Part shown: piece after piece, positions 26,766 through 35,479 of the stretch
How positions within the stretch are numbered: the first letter of the stretch is position 1
Layout of the letters: the number at the start of each line of letters is the position of its first letter
Translations under genes and position numbers: made by a program
DNA from: Rhodococcus sp. PAMC28707
GTDB taxonomy: Bacteria; Actinomycetota; Actinomycetes; Mycobacteriales; Mycobacteriaceae
Reading direction: 5' to 3'
Length of the DNA: 64,000 nucleotides
NCBI RefSeq assembly: GCF_004795915.1
Contig: NZ_CP039253.1
Span: 3,224,001 to 3,288,000, forward strand
The notes under the pieces: model-generated
Seen by the model: only the letters and a program-made list of their open reading frames with translations
Database searches by the model: none
What the model was told of the DNA's origin: nothing

Positions 26766-27910
26766 ACCTCGACCGTCTGCTGCGCGATAGCAGCCCACGA
26801 GAATTCGGCGATGGCCCGTGCTCGACCAGCTTTGCCCATCGCCGTCGCGGTCTTCGGGTCGAGCGCGACAGCGTTGACCATGTCAGCCAACGAGCGTTCG
26901 AACACCTGTGGCTCATAGGAGTTGTAGTGCACGAGGCGTCCGGTGACACCGTTGTCGACCACTTCGGGAATGCCGCCGACATCGGATGCGACGACGGCAG
27001 TTTCGGTGGCCATAGCTTCCAGATTGACGATCCCGAGAGGCTCGTACACCGACGGGCATACGAATACGTCTGCCGCTGAAAGTATTTCGCGGACCTTTTC
27101 GGTAGGTAGCATCTCGCGAACCCAGAACACATTCGATCGGGTCTCGGCGAGTTCGGCCACTGCTCGCTCGGTGTCGGCGGCAATCTCCGGGGTGTCCGGC
27201 GCGCCCGCGCACAGGACCAGTTGAATGGAGGGGTCGAAATGATGCGCTGCCGCAATGAGGTGGCCGACACCCTTTTGGCGGGTGATGCGTCCGACGAACG
27301 CCGCCATCGGCCTGTTCGGGTCGACGCCGATGTCGGCCAACGCGGAATCCTCGGGGTCTGCCGCTGGACCTGGATGCCAGTTCTCTGTGTCGATGCCGTT
27401 GCGCACCACATGAACTCGGCTGGGATCCAGGCGCGGATAGGCGTCGAGGACATCTTTGGCCATGCCCTCGCTGACCGCGATGACCGCATCCGCGTACTCG
27501 ACGGCGTTGCGTTCGGACCAGGAGGAGATGCGATAACCGCCGCCCAGTTGCTCGGCCTTCCACGGCCTGCGAGGCTCGAGTGAATGGGCGGTGAGAATGT
27601 GCGGCACGCCGTACAGTTCGGCCGCGAGATGCCCGGCAAGCCCGGTGTACCAGGTGTGCGAGTGCACGACATCGGCGCCTGCCGCTGCGTTGGCCATCCG
27701 TAATTCGGCGGACAGTGTCGTCAGGGCGGCATTGGCCCCTGCCAATGCGGGATCGGGATCGTGAACCTGCGCGGTATCGCGCGGCGCCCCCATACAGTGA
27801 ATGTCTACCTCGCACAGGGATCTCAACTGTGCCGATAGCTCGGTCACATGTACACCTGCGCCGCCGTAAACCTCAGGCGGAAATTCCCTTGTCATCATTG
27901 CCACGCGCAC
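26732..27910 (-). CDS. glgA: GT4 glucosyltransferase, GlgA/GlgM type (maltose-1-phosphate or glycogen synthase)
   Basis: 392 residues from the GTG at 27910 (VRVAMMTREFPPEVYGGAGV). The start, the central VGRITRQKGVGHLI and SVYEPLGIVNLEAMA with its catalytic Glu are typical of GT4 ADP-glucose enzymes. The M. tuberculosis orthologue, Rv1212c, is now called GlgM because it joins ADP-glucose and glucose-1-phosphate to maltose-1-phosphate for the GlgE pathway. The glgC gene is divergent, 76 bases away, and would supply ADP-glucose. Overlaps the rlmA-like gene at its 3' end. Confidence 0.9.
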   Translation of the reverse strand: MRVAMMTREFPPEVYGGAGVHVTELSAQLRSLCEVDIHCMGAPRDTAQVHDPDPALAGANAALTTLSAELRMANAAAGADVVHSHTWYTGLAGHLAAELYGVPHILTAHSLEPRRPWKAEQLGGGYRISSWSERNAVEYADAVIAVSEGMAKDVLDAYPRLDPSRVHVVRNGIDTENWHPGPAADPEDSALADIGVDPNRPMAAFVGRITRQKGVGHLIAAAHHFDPSIQLVLCAGAPDTPEIAADTERAVAELAETRSNVFWVREMLPTEKVREILSAADVFVCPSVYEPLGIVNLEAMATETAVVASDVGGIPEVVDNGVTGRLVHYNSYEPQVFERSLADMVNAVALDPKTATAMGKAGRARAIAEFSWAAIAQQTVEVYNAALAARAR

Positions 27911-27986
27911 ATCTGACAACCTACATTCCTCGCGCGAACCGCGTGTACTGCTGGCGAGGTTCATCCGGTGCGGATAGGTTGGGCAC

Positions 27987-29201
27987 GTGAGGACACAACC
28001 GCACGTACTAGGCATTGTGCTGGCAGGCGGTGAGGGTAAACGTCTATACCCGATGACCGCCGATCGAGCCAAGCCCGCCGTCCCATTCGGTGGCGCATAT
28101 CGACTGATCGACTTCGTGCTCAGTAATCTCGTCAACGCCGGATACCTCCGGCTGTGCGTGCTGACTCAGTACAAGTCCCATTCGCTGGACCGCCATATCT
28201 CGCAAACTTGGCGCCTGTCGGGTTTCGCGGGTGAATACATCACGCCGGTACCGGCGCAGCAACGGCTCGGCCCACGCTGGTACACCGGCAGCGCCGATGC
28301 GATCTTCCAGTCGCTCAACCTCGTCTACGACGAGGACCCCGAGTACATCGTCGTTTTCGGCGCCGATCACGTCTATCGCATGGATCCGGAACAGATGGTC
28401 CAGCAGCACATCGATTCGGGTGCAGGCGTCACCGTGGCGGGCATCAGGGTTCCGCGTAGCGAAGCGTATGCATTCGGCTGCATCGACTCCGACGAGAACG
28501 GCAACATCACCCAGTTTCTCGAGAAGCCGGCGCACCCACCGGGGACTCCCGACGACCCGAACGTCACCTATGCCTCGATGGGCAACTACGTGTTCACCAC
28601 CAAGGTGCTCATCGACGCCATCAAAGCCGACGCCGAGAACTCCGACTCCGACCACGACATGGGCGGTGACATCATCCCGGCTCTCGTCGAGGCGGGCATG
28701 GCGTCGGTGTACGACTTCAACGACAACGTCGTTCCCGGTGCCACCGAACGCGACCGAGGCTACTGGCGTGATGTCGGCACCATCGACGCGTTCTACGACG
28801 CGCACATGGATCTGGTGTCCGTGCATCCGATCTTCAATCTCTACAACCGTCGCTGGCCCATTCGCAGTGCCGCCGAAAACCTTCCGCCCGCAAAATTCGT
28901 GCAGGGCGGGCTCGCCCAGGAATCCATTGTGGGCGCAGGTTCCATCCTGTCGGCGGCAACGGTTCGCAATTCGGTTCTGAGCTCGAACGTCATGATCGAC
29001 AGTGGCGCGACCGTGGAGGGCAGCGTCCTGATGCCCGGGGTGAAAATCGGCAAGGGTGCGGTCGTTCGCCGGGCAATCCTGGACAAGAATGTCGTCGTCG
29101 GTGACGGCGAAATCGTCGGCGTCGACGTCGAGCGCGACAAGGAACGCTTCAACGTCTCCGCCGGCGGCATCGTCACCGTCGGCAAGGGCATCTGGATCTA
29201 G
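27987..29201 (+). CDS. glgC: Glucose-1-phosphate adenylyltransferase GlgC
   Basis: Makes ADP-glucose from ATP and glucose-1-phosphate. N-terminal nucleotidyltransferase loop [28 protein letters not shown], substrate motif [14 protein letters not shown], and a C-terminal beta-helix ([20 protein letters not shown]). 404 residues from the GTG at 27987, the length of the mycobacterial protein. Divergent from glgA/glgM, so the two may share a control region of only 76 bases. Confidence 0.95.
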   Translation: MRTQPHVLGIVLAGGEGKRLYPMTADRAKPAVPFGGAYRLIDFVLSNLVNAGYLRLCVLTQYKSHSLDRHISQTWRLSGFAGEYITPVPAQQRLGPRWYTGSADAIFQSLNLVYDEDPEYIVVFGADHVYRMDPEQMVQQHIDSGAGVTVAGIRVPRSEAYAFGCIDSDENGNITQFLEKPAHPPGTPDDPNVTYASMGNYVFTTKVLIDAIKADAENSDSDHDMGGDIIPALVEAGMASVYDFNDNVVPGATERDRGYWRDVGTIDAFYDAHMDLVSVHPIFNLYNRRWPIRSAAENLPPAKFVQGGLAQESIVGAGSILSAATVRNSVLSSNVMIDSGATVEGSVLMPGVKIGKGAVVRRAILDKNVVVGDGEIVGVDVERDKERFNVSAGGIVTVGKGIWI

Positions 29202-29228
29202 CAGCCCCGGATCGAGCTGCCCTGAAAT

Positions 29229-29861
29229 CTAGCTCCGTGAGGCGCAGATCAGCCCGTCGCCGAGGGGGAGTAGGACGGTCGTGAGGCGGTCGTCCTCAGC
29301 GATGGCGCGAGCGGCAGCGCGGACGGCGACGGTAGTGGCGTCACGCTGCGTGAAGTCGGGAACCCGCCCGCCCAGCAAGGCGTTGTGCAACACCAGAACT
29401 CCGCCGGGGCGAAGTAGTCGCACGCTCTCCTGTACGAAATGCAGGTGGTCCACCGGACTGGTGTCGATGAACACCAAGTCGTAGGTGTCGTCGGCGAGGC
29501 GGGGGAGGACATCGAGCGCCCATCCGTTGATGAGGCGCGTCCGCGACGGCGCGATACCGCCGGCACGGAACGCTTCCTTCGCGGCGCGCTGATGTTCGGG
29601 TTCGGTGTCGATGGTGGTGAGCACGCCGTCCTCGCGCATCCCGTCGAGCAGCCATAGGCCGGACACTCCCGCACCCGTTCCGACCTCGACGACGGTCTTG
29701 GCGCTGAGCATCTGCGCGAAGATGCTCAGTACCGCGCCTACGGACGGCGGCACGGGTGCGGCACCGAGATCGTCAGCGCGTTCACGAGCATTGACGAGGA
29801 TCTCGTCTTCCTGCACGGAGTCCTCGGCGTAGGTGAGCAACTTCTCGGCATTTGTCAGCAC
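29229..29861 (-). CDS. SAM-dependent O-methyltransferase (Rv1220c-like)
   Basis: 210 residues of the class-I methyltransferase type related to COMT-like O-methyltransferases. SAM motif [19 protein letters not shown], then [20 protein letters not shown] and the metal-site Asp in [13 protein letters not shown], and [15 protein letters not shown]. The same gene is upstream of and divergent from sigE in M. tuberculosis. The substrate is unknown. A 33-bp repeat array begins 20 bases upstream of its start. Confidence 0.87.
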   Translation of the reverse strand: MLTNAEKLLTYAEDSVQEDEILVNARERADDLGAAPVPPSVGAVLSIFAQMLSAKTVVEVGTGAGVSGLWLLDGMREDGVLTTIDTEPEHQRAAKEAFRAGGIAPSRTRLINGWALDVLPRLADDTYDLVFIDTSPVDHLHFVQESVRLLRPGGVLVLHNALLGGRVPDFTQRDATTVAVRAAARAIAEDDRLTTVLLPLGDGLICASRS

Positions 29862-29881
29862 ATGCCGAGGCTATCGTGGCA

Positions 29882-30046
29882 GGAGCGAAGCCTGCGGAGC
29901 GACTCGGTTGATCTGGAGCGAAGCCTGCGGAGCGACTCGGTTGATCTGCAGCGAAGCCTGCGGAGCGACTCGGTTGATCTGCAGCGAAGCCTGCGGAGCG
30001 ACTCGGTTGATCTGCAGCGAAGCCTGCTGAGCGACTCGGTTGATCT
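29882..30046. repeat. 33-bp tandem repeat array 3 (five units) upstream of sigE
   Basis: Units at 29882-29914, 29915-29947, 29948-29980, 29981-30013 and 30014-30046. Units 3 and 4 are identical. Units 1 and 2 differ from them only in the second base, and unit 5 has one change in the core (CTGCTGAG). The core is GCGAAGCCTGCGGAGCGACT and the linker is CGGTTGATCT. Within units 1 and 2, GGAGCGA occurs twice, separated by seven bases. The array lies between the divergent methyltransferase and sigE genes. Confidence 0.95.
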
Positions 30047-30100
30047 GCGTGCCACTTTCTCAGCGGCACCTCAGCTTTTTCATACGGTGGGCACACCCGG

Positions 30101-30865
30101 ATGCGACAAGCTACTGGAGATCGCTTGATCGAGAAGACACACGCGGGAACATCTCGGCGGAGCCGCAGGTTGTACACGGCACGGGAGCTACACCAACGTG
30201 GTCCTGAGCAGGAGGATCCAACTATCTACAAGATCAACGGAGATCGAGACACAGCTCGATTGCCCGAGCCCGCCGATTCTGCTGCTGTAGCGGATCTGAG
30301 CGGCACCGCCGTATTCGACGCAACCGGCGAAAAGAACACGATGCCGTCCTGGGACGAGCTCGTTCGCGAACACGGCGACCGCGTCTACCGTTTGGCATAC
30401 CGGCTGTCCGGCAACGCGCAGGATGCCGAGGATCTCACACAGGACACGTTCATTCGTGTGTTCCGTTCGCTGTCGAACTATCAGCCCGGCACATTCGAGG
30501 GCTGGCTGCACCGCATCACCACCAACCTGTTTCTCGACATGGTCCGTCGACGCAATCGGATTAGAATGGAAGCGCTACCCGAGGACTACGACCGGGTCCC
30601 TTCCGAGCTCCCGAACCCGGAACAGATCTACCACGACGCACGCCTCGACCCTGATCTGCAGTCCGCGCTGGACTCGTTGGCGCCGGAGTTTCGCGCCGCG
30701 ATCGTGCTGTGCGACATCGAAGGGCTGTCGTACGAAGAGATCGGTGCAACACTCGGTGTGAAGCTCGGAACCGTCCGAAGTCGAATCCACCGTGGACGCG
30801 CAGCGCTTCGCGAGTATCTTCGAGTGAACGGGAAGGTCGAGCCGGATCACGCAAGTGTCCAGTAG
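30101..30865 (+). CDS. sigE: ECF RNA polymerase sigma factor SigE
   Basis: Extracytoplasmic-function sigma factor for envelope stress. From residue about 65 the sequence ([20 protein letters not shown]..., then [20 protein letters not shown] in sigma-2, and [20 protein letters not shown] in sigma-4) is nearly that of M. tuberculosis SigE. The first about 60 residues are not conserved, so the start is uncertain: ATG 30101 gives 254 residues, while a TTG at 30125 has GGAG at good distance. A SigH-type promoter match lies at 30145-30171 inside the frame. rseA follows 16 bases after the stop. Confidence 0.92.
   Translation: MRQATGDRLIEKTHAGTSRRSRRLYTARELHQRGPEQEDPTIYKINGDRDTARLPEPADSAAVADLSGTAVFDATGEKNTMPSWDELVREHGDRVYRLAYRLSGNAQDAEDLTQDTFIRVFRSLSNYQPGTFEGWLHRITTNLFLDMVRRRNRIRMEALPEDYDRVPSELPNPEQIYHDARLDPDLQSALDSLAPEFRAAIVLCDIEGLSYEEIGATLGVKLGTVRSRIHRGRAALREYLRVNGKVEPDHASVQ
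30145..30171 (+). promoter_or_regulatory. Candidate SigH/SigE-type ECF promoter within the sigE 5' region
   Basis: GGGAACA at 30145-30151, a 16-base spacer, then GGTT at 30168-30171. This fits the actinobacterial SigH consensus (sGGAAYA, then sGTT). In M. tuberculosis, sigE has a SigH-dependent promoter inside its annotated coding region with translation from a downstream start; this match is at a comparable place. Confidence 0.5.
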
Positions 30866-30881
30866 CTACGAGGAGGGTTGG

Positions 30882-31217
30882 ATGACGCAGGCCCGCAAGC
30901 CACGACAGTTCAGCTCGACCGAGCATCTGGCCAGTGAAGCAGTTGCCGCCTTCGTCGACGGCGAACTTCGAATGACGGCCTACTTACGGGCCGCCCACCA
31001 CATCGCCGAGTGCCATGAGTGCTCCGCCGAGGTGGATGCTCAGCAGCAGGCGCGTAGTGCTTTGCAAGGCGCGGGTGAGTTGTCCATGCCCCACTCGCTT
31101 CGCGGTCTGCTCAGCCAGATTCCGATGTGCGAACCAACCGAAGCCAAGGATGCGATCAGCCGCAGCAAACGGGCGATCGTCACCTCCGTTGTGGGTATCC
31201 GCAGGCGTCGTCGGTAG
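30882..31217 (+). CDS. rseA: Anti-sigma-E factor RseA (ZAS family)
   Basis: 111 residues from the ATG at 30882, which has GAGGAGGG just upstream. The zinc anti-sigma motif is His40-x3-Cys44-x2-Cys47 (HHIAECHEC). RQFSSTEHLASEAVAAFVDGELRM matches M. tuberculosis RseA, a soluble, redox-sensitive partner of SigE that is destroyed by ClpC1P2 after phosphorylation. No membrane helix, as expected for this type. A GTG at 30855 would overlap the sigE end but is a worse start. Operon order sigE-rseA-htrA-tatB is that of mycobacteria. Confidence 0.9.
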   Translation: MTQARKPRQFSSTEHLASEAVAAFVDGELRMTAYLRAAHHIAECHECSAEVDAQQQARSALQGAGELSMPHSLRGLLSQIPMCEPTEAKDAISRSKRAIVTSVVGIRRRRR

Positions 31218-31220
31218 CCT

Positions 31221-32684
31221 GTGCGCGTGAGCACCCATACAGATCCCGAGGCCCCCAGACTGCCTCCAAGGCCGCTCTACCGGCCCGAGGTGGATCCGGC
31301 GTCTGCTGCGGCGTTCGGACGTCCGGAGGGCCACGAGGGGTCGTTCACACCTCCAGGCCGACGGGCAGAGCCGTCTCCCCGAATTGCGGTGCGCACGCCC
31401 GACCCAGTTCTCGCTGAGGCGTTCGGCCGCCCCACGGACGCTGCCGAGTCCTTACAACGCGACCCTGACCGAACATCCACCGAGGTGGTACCCGGGCCCG
31501 TACCAGAGGATCCGTGGCGTGACCCGCATTCCTCGGTGCGGCTGGGCAACGCCGCCGAACCGACACCGGAACCCCTGGTCGCGCCCGACGGACCCAAGCT
31601 CGGCGTACGGGAGGTGCTGTTCGGCGAGCGCGTCGCACCCAAGACTCTCGTGGTGCTCGGGGCCATCGCCCTGGCAATCGGCCTCGTCGGCGGGCTGGTG
31701 GGCCGTGAGACTGCTGAAGTGACGGGCGCATTGACCAGTCAGAAGGTAAACCTGACTCAATCGAGTGGCGAAGACCTCCCACAGGGTCAGGTCGCCAAGG
31801 TGGCCGACGCAGTCCTGCCGGCCGTCGTCTCGATTCAGGTGACTCTCGGCGAGAACGCAGGTACCGGATCCGGCGTCGTCATCGACGGAGCCGGGTACAT
31901 CGTGACCAACAACCACGTCATCTCGATGGCGGCTACCAACCCGGACCGTGCGACGCTGCAAGTGACCTTCTCCGACGGCACCAAGGTGCCCGCGAAGATC
32001 GTCGGCCGCGACACCAAGACGGATCTGGCCGTACTCAAGACCGACGTCGGAAATCTGACGGTCGCACAATTGGGAAATTCTGCAGACGTCCAGGTCGGCG
32101 AGGACGTCGTAGCAGTCGGCTCGCCTCTCGGCTTGAGTAAGACAGTGACCCGGGGCATTGTGAGCGCGCTCGATCGTCCGGTTCGCCTGTCCGGTGAAGG
32201 TACCGACACCGATGCCGTCATCGATGCCGTGCAGACCGATGCCGCGATCAACCCGGGTAACTCCGGGGGACCCCTGATCGACGCCGAAGGTCGTGTCATC
32301 GGGATCAACTCGGCCATCCGAAGCGAAAGCGGCGGCTCGGTGGGGCTGGGATTTGCCATTCCGATCGATGACGTCACCAAGGTCGCCCAGTCGCTCATCG
32401 CCAACGGGAAGATGCAACACCCGGACATCGGCATCAACGCGCGCTCGGTCATCAACGATGCGACGTCCGGTGCCGAAGTCGCCAACGTGCGTGCCGGTGG
32501 GCCCGCTCAGCAAGCAGGCATCGTCGAGGGCGACGTGATCACCAAGGTCGGCGATCGCACTGTGACGAGCGCCGACGAACTGGTCGTCGCCGTGCAGTCG
32601 AGCCGGATCGGTGAGTCGACGCCGGTGCAGCTGATCCGGTCGGGTCGGTTGGTCGATGTCACCGTCACCCCAATTTCGGACTGA
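31221..32684 (+). CDS. htrA: HtrA-family membrane serine protease with PDZ domain
   Basis: 487 residues. A long Pro/Arg-rich cytosolic head (to about 150) is followed by one membrane helix (about 151-170), a trypsin-like domain outside the cell and a C-terminal PDZ domain (about 390-480). The catalytic triad is visible as His232 (TNNHVIS), Asp268 (KTDLAVL) and Ser348 (NPGNSGGPL). Mycobacterial HtrA (Rv1223) handles misfolded envelope proteins and is essential. Start GTG 31221; GTG 31227 is equally possible. Directly follows rseA, so its level should rise with SigE activity. Confidence 0.93.
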   Translation: MRVSTHTDPEAPRLPPRPLYRPEVDPASAAAFGRPEGHEGSFTPPGRRAEPSPRIAVRTPDPVLAEAFGRPTDAAESLQRDPDRTSTEVVPGPVPEDPWRDPHSSVRLGNAAEPTPEPLVAPDGPKLGVREVLFGERVAPKTLVVLGAIALAIGLVGGLVGRETAEVTGALTSQKVNLTQSSGEDLPQGQVAKVADAVLPAVVSIQVTLGENAGTGSGVVIDGAGYIVTNNHVISMAATNPDRATLQVTFSDGTKVPAKIVGRDTKTDLAVLKTDVGNLTVAQLGNSADVQVGEDVVAVGSPLGLSKTVTRGIVSALDRPVRLSGEGTDTDAVIDAVQTDAAINPGNSGGPLIDAEGRVIGINSAIRSESGGSVGLGFAIPIDDVTKVAQSLIANGKMQHPDIGINARSVINDATSGAEVANVRAGGPAQQAGIVEGDVITKVGDRTVTSADELVVAVQSSRIGESTPVQLIRSGRLVDVTVTPISD

Positions 32685-32701
32685 GGAAGTAGGCTGACGA
32701 G

Positions 32702-33133
32702 GTGTTCGGCAACATTGGCTGGGGAGAGCTCGTCGTGCTCCTGGTAGCAGCGCTCGTCATCCTTGGTCCTGACCGGCTTCCCGGCGCCATCAGTTGGGTC
32801 AGCAAGTCGATCCGTCAGGTCAAGGACTACGCGAACGGCGCGAGTCAGCAGCTCAAAGACGAGCTCGGCACGGACTTCGAGGATCTCCGTAAGCCCCTGG
32901 CAGACCTCAATCAGCTTCGCGGCATGACCCCGCGCGCGGTCATCACCAAGCACTTGCTCGACGGCGACGACTCGATCTTCACCGGCAACTTCGATTCCAA
33001 GAAGCCGACCACCGGGTCCTCGGCCAGCGGCTCTTCGACCAAGGGATCTGTGTCCACGCCGGAAAGTAAGCCGTCACTGGAGAAGAAACTTCCGGCCGGT
33101 AAGACTCCGCCGATCGATTCGGACGCCACCTAG
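32702..33133 (+). CDS. tatB: Sec-independent translocase protein TatB
   Basis: 143 residues from a GTG. The typical TatB start is present: one membrane helix ([21 protein letters not shown]) ending in the conserved Gly-Pro hinge, then an amphipathic helix ([20 protein letters not shown]) and a disordered Ser/Lys/Pro tail. TatB binds twin-arginine signal peptides together with TatC. tatA and tatC are not in this window, as in mycobacteria, where tatB stands alone behind htrA. Confidence 0.92.
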   Translation: MFGNIGWGELVVLLVAALVILGPDRLPGAISWVSKSIRQVKDYANGASQQLKDELGTDFEDLRKPLADLNQLRGMTPRAVITKHLLDGDDSIFTGNFDSKKPTTGSSASGSSTKGSVSTPESKPSLEKKLPAGKTPPIDSDAT

Positions 33134-33156
33134 GTCTTCTCGGCCCGAAAAACGGC

Positions 33157-33180
33157 CCGTTCGCGGTGCTGCTCGAACGG
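33157..33180. terminator. Hairpin between tatB and the convergent ABC ATPase gene
   Basis: CCGTTCG/CGAACGG (33157-33163 and 33174-33180) with a 10-base loop, between two convergent stop codons. No T-run on either side, so the call is moderate; a bidirectional terminator would be expected here. Confidence 0.5.
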
Positions 33181-33200
33181 ACCGTTCGCGCGTCGTCCGG

Positions 33201-33974
33201 TCAGAGCACCTTGTTCAGAAAGTCCTGTGTCCGCGGGTTCTGCGGGTTCCCGAAAAGTTGATCGGGCGTACCTTCTTCGACGATGACTCCTTCAGCCATG
33301 AAGATGATGCGGTCGGACACTTCGCGCGCAAACCCCATCTCATGGGTCACGACGACCATCGTCATGCCGCCCTTCGTCAGATCGCGCAGCACCTGGAGAA
33401 CCTCGCCGACCATTTCGGGGTCGAGGGCCGAGGTCGCCTCGTCGAACAGCATGATCGACGGGCTCATCGCCAGGGCTCGGGCAATCGCGACGCGCTGCTT
33501 CTGCCCACCGGACAGGCTGGCAGGTTTGTAGTGGGCACGATCGGAGAGGCCGACCTGCTCGAGCAGTTCGAGCGCGGACTTCTTGGCCTCGGCCTTGGAT
33601 TCCTTCTTGGTCTCCACGGGGGCAAGCATGACGTTCTCGAGGGCCGTCATGTGTGGGAAGAGATTGAAATGTTGGAACACCATGCCGATGTTCTGCCGGA
33701 CCTTGTCGAGGTTCACGTTCTTGTCCGTGAGGTCGATGCCATCGACGACTACGTGGCCGCCGGTGATGTCCTCGAGCTTGTTGAGGCACCGAAGCAGCGT
33801 GCTCTTGCCGGATCCGGACGGCCCGATGATGCACACCACTTCACCGTTTGCGATATCGGCGTCGATGCCCTTGAGCACTTCGTTGTCACCGAATGCTTTG
33901 TGTAGGTCCTTGATGGCGATCTTGATGCCGGGCTTGCCTTCGACCGGCACAGCTTTGCTCAGGTCCGCGGTCAT
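33201..33974 (-). CDS. Polar amino-acid ABC transporter ATP-binding protein (GlnQ-like)
   Basis: 257 residues from the ATG at 33974, which overlaps the stop of the permease gene (ATGA). Walker [10 protein letters not shown], the Q-loop [12 protein letters not shown], signature LSGGQKQR, Walker [13 protein letters not shown] and the switch His in VVVTHEM. Sequence style ([13 protein letters not shown]...[14 protein letters not shown]) is that of the PAAT subfamily for glutamine, glutamate, arginine or related amino acids. The partner is the fused binding/permease protein just upstream. Confidence 0.92.
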   Translation of the reverse strand: MTADLSKAVPVEGKPGIKIAIKDLHKAFGDNEVLKGIDADIANGEVVCIIGPSGSGKSTLLRCLNKLEDITGGHVVVDGIDLTDKNVNLDKVRQNIGMVFQHFNLFPHMTALENVMLAPVETKKESKAEAKKSALELLEQVGLSDRAHYKPASLSGGQKQRVAIARALAMSPSIMLFDEATSALDPEMVGEVLQVLRDLTKGGMTMVVVTHEMGFAREVSDRIIFMAEGVIVEEGTPDQLFGNPQNPRTQDFLNKVL

Positions 33975-35440
33975 TTGTTGATCCTCTTCTCGATCCGGTT
34001 CGACAGCTTGGTGAGGGCCATGATGATGATGAAGTACATGACGCCGATGATCAGCCACATGTTGAAGGACTGGAAGTTGCGCGCGATGATGATTCGGCCG
34101 GTCTGGGTCAATTCGGCGAGGCCGATGACCGACAGGATCGAGGTGTCCTTGAGCGTGATCACGAACTGATTGATGTACGACGGGATCATCGTTCGAACTG
34201 CTTGCGGCATCACCACTTTGCGCATCGACTTCAGATAGCCGATACCGAGGCTCCGCGACGCTTCCATCTGGCCCTTGTCGACAGCGAGGATGCCGCCTCG
34301 CACGATCTCGGCCATGTAGGCGCCGGCATTGAGTGAGAGTGTGATGACGCCTGCGGTGAATGCCGACATCTGGAAATCCAGTGCAGCAGGGATACCGAAG
34401 TAGATGAAGAATGCCTGTACGAGAAGCGGTGTGCCACGAAAGACATCGACATAAGTCGTGCCGATACCGCGTAGGACGATGTTCGCCGATACTCGGAAGA
34501 GGCCGAAGACAGCGCCGAGTACCAGGGCGATCGCGATCGATATTGCAGTCAGCAGGATCGTCAGCCAGAGGCCTTCGAGCAGGAGCTTCCAGGTGCTCTT
34601 GATCAGTCCGAGAATCGAGTTGTCATCGGTGCTGGCAGCGGAATTGAGGTAGGTGTCGAGGATCTGGTCGTATTCGCCGCTGGCGCGCAGGTTCGCGAGG
34701 CCGGCGTTGAATTCCTCCAGCAGTTGCGCGTTCTGACCCTTCGCGACGGCGAAGCCATAGCTGGCGCCAGGCTCTTTTTCGGTGACGGTCTTGAAGCCGT
34801 TGCCCTGCTTGATGCCGTATGCCAGCACTGGGTAGTCCTCGAATACAGCGGCGGAGTTGCCGGTTCGGACCTCGTCGAACATCGACGAGGAATCGGCGAA
34901 ATACCGAGTGCTGAATCCGTACTGGTCCTTGATGGATTCGGCGAAGGTGGCGCCTTCGGTGCCGTTCTTGACCGCGACGGTCTTACCGCGGAGGTCCTCG
35001 TACGACGTGACCGAATCGTTGGAGTCGAGGACACCCATCTGTACGCCGGAATCGAAGTACGGCTCGGAGAAGTCGAAGGTAGCCTTGCGGGCGTCCGTGA
35101 TCGACATTCCGGCGATCATGCCGTTGAACTGGCCGCCGGTGACGCCCTGCAGTGCAGCGTCGAATCCGACTGGGCTGACGTCGTACTCGAATCCCTGGTC
35201 CTTTGCGATCGCCGCGAGCAGATCCATGTCGATGCCGACGAGTTTGCCGCTCTCGTCCTGGAATTCGAACGGAGCGAACGTGATATCGGTTGCGATCGAA
35301 TAGTTCTGACCCGGCGGCGGAGCCGGCTGGGCGGCTGCGACGGCGGGTGCTAGAACTGATCCCAGTAGAACGGAGAACAGCACGAACGCCAACGCCACTG
35401 CGCCACGGCCGTTCGATTTCGGCGTTTTCATGGTTGCCAC
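33971..35440 (-). CDS. Fused substrate-binding protein and permease of a polar amino-acid ABC transporter
   Basis: 489 residues in two parts. After a signal-type helix (about 12-36), residues 45-270 form a family-3 binding domain ([35 protein letters not shown]). Residues about 283-485 form a HisM-type permease with five or so helices and the EAA loop ([25 protein letters not shown]). This GlnP-like fusion holds the receptor next to the channel. With the ATPase downstream, the transporter is complete in two genes. Substrate is probably glutamine or glutamate, not proven. Start is the ATG at 35440 or 35428. Confidence 0.9.
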   Translation of the reverse strand: MATMKTPKSNGRGAVALAFVLFSVLLGSVLAPAVAAAQPAPPPGQNYSIATDITFAPFEFQDESGKLVGIDMDLLAAIAKDQGFEYDVSPVGFDAALQGVTGGQFNGMIAGMSITDARKATFDFSEPYFDSGVQMGVLDSNDSVTSYEDLRGKTVAVKNGTEGATFAESIKDQYGFSTRYFADSSSMFDEVRTGNSAAVFEDYPVLAYGIKQGNGFKTVTEKEPGASYGFAVAKGQNAQLLEEFNAGLANLRASGEYDQILDTYLNSAASTDDNSILGLIKSTWKLLLEGLWLTILLTAISIAIALVLGAVFGLFRVSANIVLRGIGTTYVDVFRGTPLLVQAFFIYFGIPAALDFQMSAFTAGVITLSLNAGAYMAEIVRGGILAVDKGQMEASRSLGIGYLKSMRKVVMPQAVRTMIPSYINQFVITLKDTSILSVIGLAELTQTGRIIIARNFQSFNMWLIIGVMYFIIIMALTKLSNRIEKRINK

Positions 35441-35479
35441 TCTCTACCGGATTGTGTCCGAGTGGCAAGTGTTTCGAGG

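Noticed and set aside
29882-30046. CRISPR array
   Set aside because: Five units of constant 33-bp length with no variable spacers, no cas genes nearby; the repeated unit includes everything. It is a plain tandem repeat.
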